Origin: Actinomycetes bacterium | GTDB lineage: Bacteria; Actinomycetota; Actinomycetes; Mycobacteriales; Mycobacteriaceae | Direction: 5' to 3' | Length of the DNA stretch: 9,644 bases | NCBI GenBank assembly: GCA_023388385.1 | Contig: JAEWGK010000200.1 | Location: 1 to 9,644, forward strand | Part shown: positions 6,171 through 9,644 of the stretch, piece after piece | Layout of the letters: every line of letters starts with the position of its first letter | Numbering within the stretch: the first letter of the stretch is position 1 | Translations under genes and position numbers: made by a program | Notes under the pieces: generated by a model | Database searches by the model: none | What the model was told of the DNA's origin: nothing | Seen by the model: only the letters and a program-made list of their open reading frames with translations

Positions 6171-7745
6171 ATGGCGGTGGGCAGGGCGGTGTCCGTGGCG
6201 CTGTCGGGTCTGGAGGGTCATCTGGTGGAGGTCGAGGCCGACGTGGGCGCCGGGCTGCCCGGCATGCACGTCGTGGGCCTCGGCGACGCGGCGGTGAGCG
6301 AGGCGCGTTCGCGCACCCGCACCGCCGCCGTGAACTCGGGGTTGGGGTGGCCGCGGACGAAGATCGTCGTCTCGATGTCGCCGGCATCGCTGCGCAAGCA
6401 CGGCTCCGCATTCGACCTGGCCATCGTGTGCGCGGTGCTCTCCGCCGGGCTTGACCCGGGGCCGTCGGGCGACGCTGCCCGGGACCGGCTGGCCGGCGCG
6501 GTACTGCTGGGGGAGCTTGGCCTGGACGGCGCCGTGCGGGAGGTGCCGGGCGTCCTCGCCGCGGTGCTCGCCGCCCGCGACGCCGGGGTGGCCGGCGTCG
6601 TCGTGCCGCCCGGCTGCGGTCCCGAGGCCGCGCTGGTGCCGGGCATCTCCGTCGGCTGCGCGCGGGACCTGGCGCAGCTGTGGCGCTGGGTGACCGGCGG
6701 CACGGGGCTCGACGCCCCGGGACGGCCGCCTCGGATCCTGGAGCCCGGCGCACCCGACTTGTCGGACGTCCACGGGCAGGAGACCGCACGCCGTGCGCTG
6801 GAGGTCGCCGCCGCCGGGCGCCACCACCTGCTGTTCACGGGGGCGCCCGGCACGGGCAAGTCCATGCTCGCCGCCCGCCTGCCCGGCATCCTGCCGCCGC
6901 TGGGCGAGCGGGAGGCCCTGGAGGTCACGGCCATCCGGTCCATCGCCGCCACGGGAGGGGAGGGGGCCGCGCCCGCGGCGCACCCGCCCTTCGTCGCCCC
7001 GCACCACACCGTCAGCGCGGCGGCGCTGCTCGGCGGCGGCCCCGGCACGCCCGCGCCGGGGGCGGTGAGCCTCGCCCACCACGGGGTGCTGTTCCTCGAC
7101 GAGGTCTCGCTCATGTCCGGCCGGCACCTCGACGCGCTGCGGGTGCCGCTGGAGACCGGCCGCGTCGTCATCCACCGCGCCCGCCACCGCATCGCCTACC
7201 CGGCGCGCTTCCAGCTCGTCGCCGCCGCCAACCCCTGCCGCTGCGGCGCGGCGGATCCGGCTGACTGCCGGTGCGCCCCCGGCGAACGGCGCCGCCACAT
7301 GGCGTCGCTGTCCGGGCCGCTGCTCGACCGCATCGACGTCCGCGTCCGCCTGCACCCGCGCCGAGCCGTGCTCGCCCCGGAACCCGGGGAACCGTCCGCG
7401 ATCGTCCGCGACCGGGTGCTCGCCGCCCGGGATCGCGCGGCCGCCCGCTGGGCACGGCTGGGCCTCGGACCCGCGCCGGGCGAGCCGGGGAAGCTGGGGC
7501 CGTGCACCATCGCGACGGCGGACGTGCCCGGGCCCGCCCTGCGCCGCCACGCCCCGCCCGACGAGGAGGCGATGGCGTGGCTCGGCGCCCGCCTCGCCGA
7601 CGGCGCGCTGACCCAGCGCGGCATCGACCGCACGCTGCGCGTCGCCTGGACGCTGGCGGATCTCGCGGGACTGGGCAGGCCGGGGCTCGGCGAGGTCGCC
7701 GACGCCGCGGACCTCCACGAGGACGCCGAGGAGGTCGCGGCATGA
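6171..7745 (+). CDS. comM: YifB/ComM family AAA+ ATPase (Mg-chelatase-like)
   Basis: A 524-residue protein with the length and order usual for this family. The N-terminal domain has a Lon/ribosomal S5-like fold (about 1-180, with GLPGMHVVGLGDAAVSEAR at 28-46). The AAA+ core has Walker A GAPGTGKS (224-231), Walker B VLFLDE (306-311), and LLDRID (384-389) with a possible arginine finger. Four cysteines, C356, C358, C366 and C368 (NPCRCG and DCRC), match the paired cysteines typical of YifB and may bind zinc. The C-terminal helical domain includes TQRGIDRTLRVAWTLADL (481-498). In Vibrio cholerae, ComM is a hexameric helicase that promotes branch migration during natural transformation; the same role here is inference. 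The ATG is 1 base after the yraN stop and has no strong ribosome binding site, so coupling is likely. Confidence 0.96.
   Translation: MAVGRAVSVALSGLEGHLVEVEADVGAGLPGMHVVGLGDAAVSEARSRTRTAAVNSGLGWPRTKIVVSMSPASLRKHGSAFDLAIVCAVLSAGLDPGPSGDAARDRLAGAVLLGELGLDGAVREVPGVLAAVLAARDAGVAGVVVPPGCGPEAALVPGISVGCARDLAQLWRWVTGGTGLDAPGRPPRILEPGAPDLSDVHGQETARRALEVAAAGRHHLLFTGAPGTGKSMLAARLPGILPPLGEREALEVTAIRSIAATGGEGAAPAAHPPFVAPHHTVSAAALLGGGPGTPAPGAVSLAHHGVLFLDEVSLMSGRHLDALRVPLETGRVVIHRARHRIAYPARFQLVAAANPCRCGAADPADCRCAPGERRRHMASLSGPLLDRIDVRVRLHPRRAVLAPEPGEPSAIVRDRVLAARDRAAARWARLGLGPAPGEPGKLGPCTIATADVPGPALRRHAPPDEEAMAWLGARLADGALTQRGIDRTLRVAWTLADLAGLGRPGLGEVADAADLHEDAEEVAA
7728..7734 (+). promoter_or_regulatory. 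Ribosome binding site of dprA
   Basis: GAGGAGG inside the end of comM, 7 bases before the ATG at 7742. This fixes the dprA start within the ATGA overlap. Confidence 0.75.
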
Positions 7746-8920
7746 GCGCCCCGCACGGGCGGGACAGCACGGACCTGCCGCACGCCCCGGGCAGCTCCTG
7801 CGGTCGCGAAGCCCTGGCCCGCGCCTACCTCGCCCGTGTCGTGGAGGGCCCGCATCCGGCGGTCGGGGCGCTGCTCGGCACCATCGGCCCGGTGGAGCTG
7901 GCCGAGCGCATCCGCGCCCGCGCCGGGCTGCCCGCCGAACTTCTCCGCGCCACGGAGGCGCGGTACGCCGCCTGTGACCCGGCGGCCGATCTGCGTGAGG
8001 CGTCACGGTGCGGTTTCCGCCTTGTGACCCCGGGGGACGACGAATGGCCGGAGGATGCGATGGCGGCGTTCGCCCCGGCCGAGGGGCAACCCGGGGCGGG
8101 AGCCCCGCACGCCCTGTGGGTCCGCGGAGCGCCGCTGGCGGAGGTGCTGGAGGACGCGGTGGCGATGGTCGGCACCCGCGCCGCCACCGCCTACGGGCGC
8201 CGAGTCGCCGGGGACCTGTCTGCGGGGGTGGCCGCGGAGGGGCTCACGGTCGTCTCCGGCGGGGCGCTCGGCATCGACGCGGCCTGCCACCGGGGTGCGT
8301 TGTCCGCGTGCGGGCGGTCCGTGGCCGTCATGGCCTGCGGGGCGGGCGTGACGTACCCGGCGGCGCACGAGGAGCTGTTCGGCCGCCTCGACGCGGTGGT
8401 GACCGAGTACCCGCCCGGCATGCGCCCGGCGCGGCACCGGTTCCTCACCCGGAACCGGCTGGTCGCAGCCTTGACGGGGGCCACCGTGCTTGTCGAGGCG
8501 GGATGGCGCTCGGGAGCGCGCAACACCGTGCATTGGGCGAACCTGTACCACCGGCCGGTCGGTGCGGTGCCTGGGCCGGTGTCCTCGGCGTCGTCGACGG
8601 GCGCACACGCCTGCATCCGGGACGGTTCGGCGACCCTGGTGTCGTCGGTGCGGGAGGTGCTGGCCCTGTGCCGGCCCATCGGGGAGGTCGACGAGGAGGA
8701 GCAGCTGGAGCTCGACTGGGCCGCCGATGCGCTGCAGTCCCTGCCGCGCAACGAGCTGCGCGTCTACGACGCCGTGCCGCCCGCCGGCGTGGAGGGGCTG
8801 ACGGCCGGGCCCATCGCCGTCGAATGCGGTGCACCGCTGGCCCTGACGGTTCACCTGCTCACGGCCCTGGAAAAGCGCGGGCTCGTGCGGAGGAAGGGTT
8901 CCCGCTGGTCACGGACGTGA
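7742..8920 (+). CDS. dprA: DNA-processing protein DprA
   Basis: A 392-residue protein that binds incoming single-stranded DNA and loads RecA. After a SAM/helix-rich N-terminal part (about 20-90) comes the Rossmann-like domain with MVGTRAATAYG (142-152), VSGGALGIDAACHRGAL (171-187), RHRFLTRNRLVAAL (231-244), VLVEAGWRSGARNTV (249-263) and AVPGPV (275-280). A winged-helix-like domain with TALEKRGLVRR (374-384) closes the protein. The start overlaps the comM stop as ATGA and has its own Shine-Dalgarno. Compared with the common FPxRNRIIA, the motif here is FLTRNRLVA, as in other actinobacteria. The gene may serve recombination in general; natural competence in this organism is not shown by the sequence. 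Confidence 0.97.
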   Translation: MSAPHGRDSTDLPHAPGSSCGREALARAYLARVVEGPHPAVGALLGTIGPVELAERIRARAGLPAELLRATEARYAACDPAADLREASRCGFRLVTPGDDEWPEDAMAAFAPAEGQPGAGAPHALWVRGAPLAEVLEDAVAMVGTRAATAYGRRVAGDLSAGVAAEGLTVVSGGALGIDAACHRGALSACGRSVAVMACGAGVTYPAAHEELFGRLDAVVTEYPPGMRPARHRFLTRNRLVAALTGATVLVEAGWRSGARNTVHWANLYHRPVGAVPGPVSSASSTGAHACIRDGSATLVSSVREVLALCRPIGEVDEEEQLELDWAADALQSLPRNELRVYDAVPPAGVEGLTAGPIAVECGAPLALTVHLLTALEKRGLVRRKGSRWSRT

Positions 8921-8940
8921 CGCAGATGCCGTCCCGGAGG

Positions 8941-8960
8941 CCCCGGCCCCGGGGGCGGGG
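8941..8960 (+). terminator. Weak candidate hairpin after dprA
   Basis: CCCCG (8941-8945) pairs with CGGGG (8956-8960), with a G-G mismatch and two further pairs inside around a 4-base loop. It starts 20 bases after the dprA stop and lacks a T tract. Plausible by position, weak by sequence. Confidence 0.3.
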
Positions 8961-8989
8961 GAGGGCGAGGAAATTAATCACGAGAAGGG

Positions 8990-9017
8990 TTGCGAAATTG
9001 TCAGGCATATGTACACT
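8990..9017 (+). promoter_or_regulatory. Promoter upstream of xerC
   Basis: TTGCGA (8990-8995), a 16-base spacer and TACACT (9012-9017) lie in a clear AT-rich island (about 8970-9018). The RNA start is expected near 9024. The -10 fits TANANT and has a TG just before it. The leader to xerC would be about 275 bases. Confidence 0.65.
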
Positions 9018-9034
9018 AGGCCAGGCAAGCCTAA
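9016..9034. promoter_or_regulatory. DtxR-type iron box overlapping the -10
   Basis: The 19 bases CTAGGCCAGGCAAGCCTAA agree at 13 positions with the DtxR consensus TTAGGTTAGCCTAACCTAA. The arms TAGGC (9017-9021) and GCCTA (9029-9033) are perfectly symmetric about base 9025, with the spacing expected of the box. It covers the end of the -10 and the transcription start, the place where iron-loaded DtxR would block RNA polymerase. Binding itself is inference. Confidence 0.6.
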
Positions 9035-9038
9035 GTGG

Positions 9039-9068
9039 GAAGCGCGGTGCGGGCTGGCTCCGCGCTTC
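9039..9068 (+). promoter_or_regulatory. Leader hairpin right after the iron box
   Basis: Perfect 9-bp stem GAAGCGCGG/CCGCGCTTC with a 12-base loop, about 15 to 45 bases into the predicted transcript. It could stabilise the RNA 5' end or attenuate transcription. No T run follows. Confidence 0.45.
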
Positions 9069-9297
9069 ACGGCCCCTCCGGGGTAAGGTCTTGCATCATG
9101 GGTGAGGCACAGGCGGCGGCGCTCATGTCCCGGGATTCGTCCCGGACGGCATGGGCGTCGCCGCCTTCCGCATTTCCCGGGAGGTTCCGGCGAACCTGCC
9201 GCGGCGCCGTCGTCGGCGAACCCCGGACGGCCCGGCCGCATCCCCGGATGACGCGGCCGAATCCGGGGTCCCGCGGCCGAGAGGGAGGAAGTGCCCT
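9069..9297 (+). other. Leader region without a recognisable gene
   Basis: This stretch holds no protein I recognise on either strand. It contains a short open frame from ATG 9098 (AAGG 9 bases upstream) to TGA 9301, 67 residues rich in Arg, Ala, Pro and Gly, whose stop overlaps the xerC start as ATGA. It also contains an 8-bp hairpin CCCCGGAT (9242-9249) / ATCCGGGG (9261-9268), 12 bases before the xerC ribosome binding site. The xerC frame itself is open back to an ATG at 9151, but that start has no Shine-Dalgarno. Confidence 0.4.
9281..9290 (+). promoter_or_regulatory. Ribosome binding site of xerC
   Basis: GAGGGAGGAA contains a full GGAGG (9284-9288), 9 bases before the ATG at 9298. It decides for that start over the in-frame ATG at 9151. 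Confidence 0.8.
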
Positions 9298-9644
9298 ATG
9301 ACGCGTAACCACCGCGAGCACGGCGACGGTCGTGACGGGGCCATGGATGCCTCCGCCGACGGGCTGTCCCCCGGCGTCGACGCAGTCCTCGGCGACTTCC
9401 TCGACCACGTGCTCTACGCCCGCGGCCTGTCGCCGCGGACCGCGAGGGCCTACCGGTCCGACCTCGTGCCGCTGCTCCGGCCCCTGCAGAGGGTTGCGGA
9501 CCTCGACGTCTCCGCGCTCCGCGGGGACCTGGCCGCCCGCCACCGCGCCGGAGCCTCCCGCGCGACCCTCGCCCGCGTGACGACGTCCTTCCGCGTCTTC
9601 TGCGCCTGGGCCGTCGAACAGGGCGTTCTCGCGACGGATCCCGC
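9298..9644 (+). CDS. xerC: Tyrosine recombinase XerC, 3' end missing
   Basis: Only the first 115 residues are in the window; the frame runs off the right edge without a stop. After about 25 variable residues comes the SAM-like, core-binding N-terminal domain: VLGDFLDHVLYARGLSPRTA (30-49), then AYRSDLVPLL (51-60) and a helix with TSFRVFCAWAVEQGVLATDP (96-115). This is the form of XerC/XerD, which resolve chromosome dimers at dif with help from FtsK. The catalytic R-H-R-H-Y domain lies beyond the window, so activity cannot be judged. XerC rather than XerD is chosen from the position after dprA, the usual site of xerC in corynebacteria. The upstream promoter carries an iron box. Confidence 0.88.
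   Translation, partial: MTRNHREHGDGRDGAMDASADGLSPGVDAVLGDFLDHVLYARGLSPRTARAYRSDLVPLLRPLQRVADLDVSALRGDLAARHRAGASRATLARVTTSFRVFCAWAVEQGVLATDP

Noticed and set aside
7271..7741. Longer N-terminus for DprA from 7271.
   Set aside because: It would overlap comM by about 470 bases with a low-complexity Arg/Pro sequence; the ATG at 7742 has GAGGAGG and the typical 4-base overlap.
5163..8006. A 947-codon open frame on the minus strand across DUF2469, yraN, comM and the start of dprA.
   Set aside because: It is a mirror of the strongly G/C-biased codons on the + strand; its protein is low-complexity Arg/Gly/Ala/Pro without any family motif, and it runs opposite to four well-recognised genes.
8978..9241. 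An 87-codon minus-strand open frame that could be a divergent gene using the iron box.
   Set aside because: No ribosome binding site or recognisable family was seen, the composition is low-complexity, and the visible promoter points to the + strand.

Overview
The window is a piece of a high-GC actinobacterial chromosome, most likely Corynebacterium or a close relative of the Corynebacteriales. This rests on the very high G+C content, the gene order tex / rplS / lepB / rnhB / DUF2469 / yraN / yifB / dprA / xerC, the presence of the actinobacterial family DUF2469, and a DtxR-type iron box. The species assignment is inference. All genes lie on the + strand, and both end genes (tex and xerC) are cut by the window edges.

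Left part (1-2133): the C-terminal two thirds of the RNA-binding protein Tex, ending in an Arg/Gly-rich tail built on a 27-bp tandem repeat. A 256-base leader region with a candidate promoter and hairpin follows, then rplS (ribosomal protein bL19), closed by two tandem GC-rich hairpins directly after its stop codon.

Middle accessory part (2134-3788): a palindrome-rich spacer, then a gene for a secreted glycoside hydrolase of family 1. It has both catalytic glutamates but is about 50 residues shorter between them than usual. The gene has its own candidate promoter and is closed by a strong hairpin.

Core operon 1 (3775-5637): lepB (signal peptidase I) starts 8 bases after a good -10 box and has no Shine-Dalgarno sequence, so its mRNA is probably leaderless. 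rnhB (RNase HII) follows after 1 base, and DUF2469 overlaps rnhB by 4 bases from a TTG start. The unit ends in the best terminator of the window, a 15-bp stem with A and T flanks that could serve both strands.

Core operon 2 (5786-8920): yraN (UPF0102 nuclease-like), yifB/comM (AAA+ ATPase) and dprA (ssDNA-binding recombination mediator) are spaced by 1 base or overlap by 4. This is the common DNA-uptake/recombination trio.

Right part (8921-9644): an AT-richer island with a promoter whose -10 is overlapped by a palindromic DtxR-like iron box, then about 260 bases of hairpins and no convincing gene, then xerC (site-specific recombinase, N-terminal part only). An iron-box promoter with no iron gene behind it is the most interesting observation here.

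Apart from that, the window is mainly conserved housekeeping DNA. I see no CRISPR array, transposase, prophage gene, toxin-antitoxin pair, tRNA or rRNA, and no clear sign of an undescribed multi-gene system.
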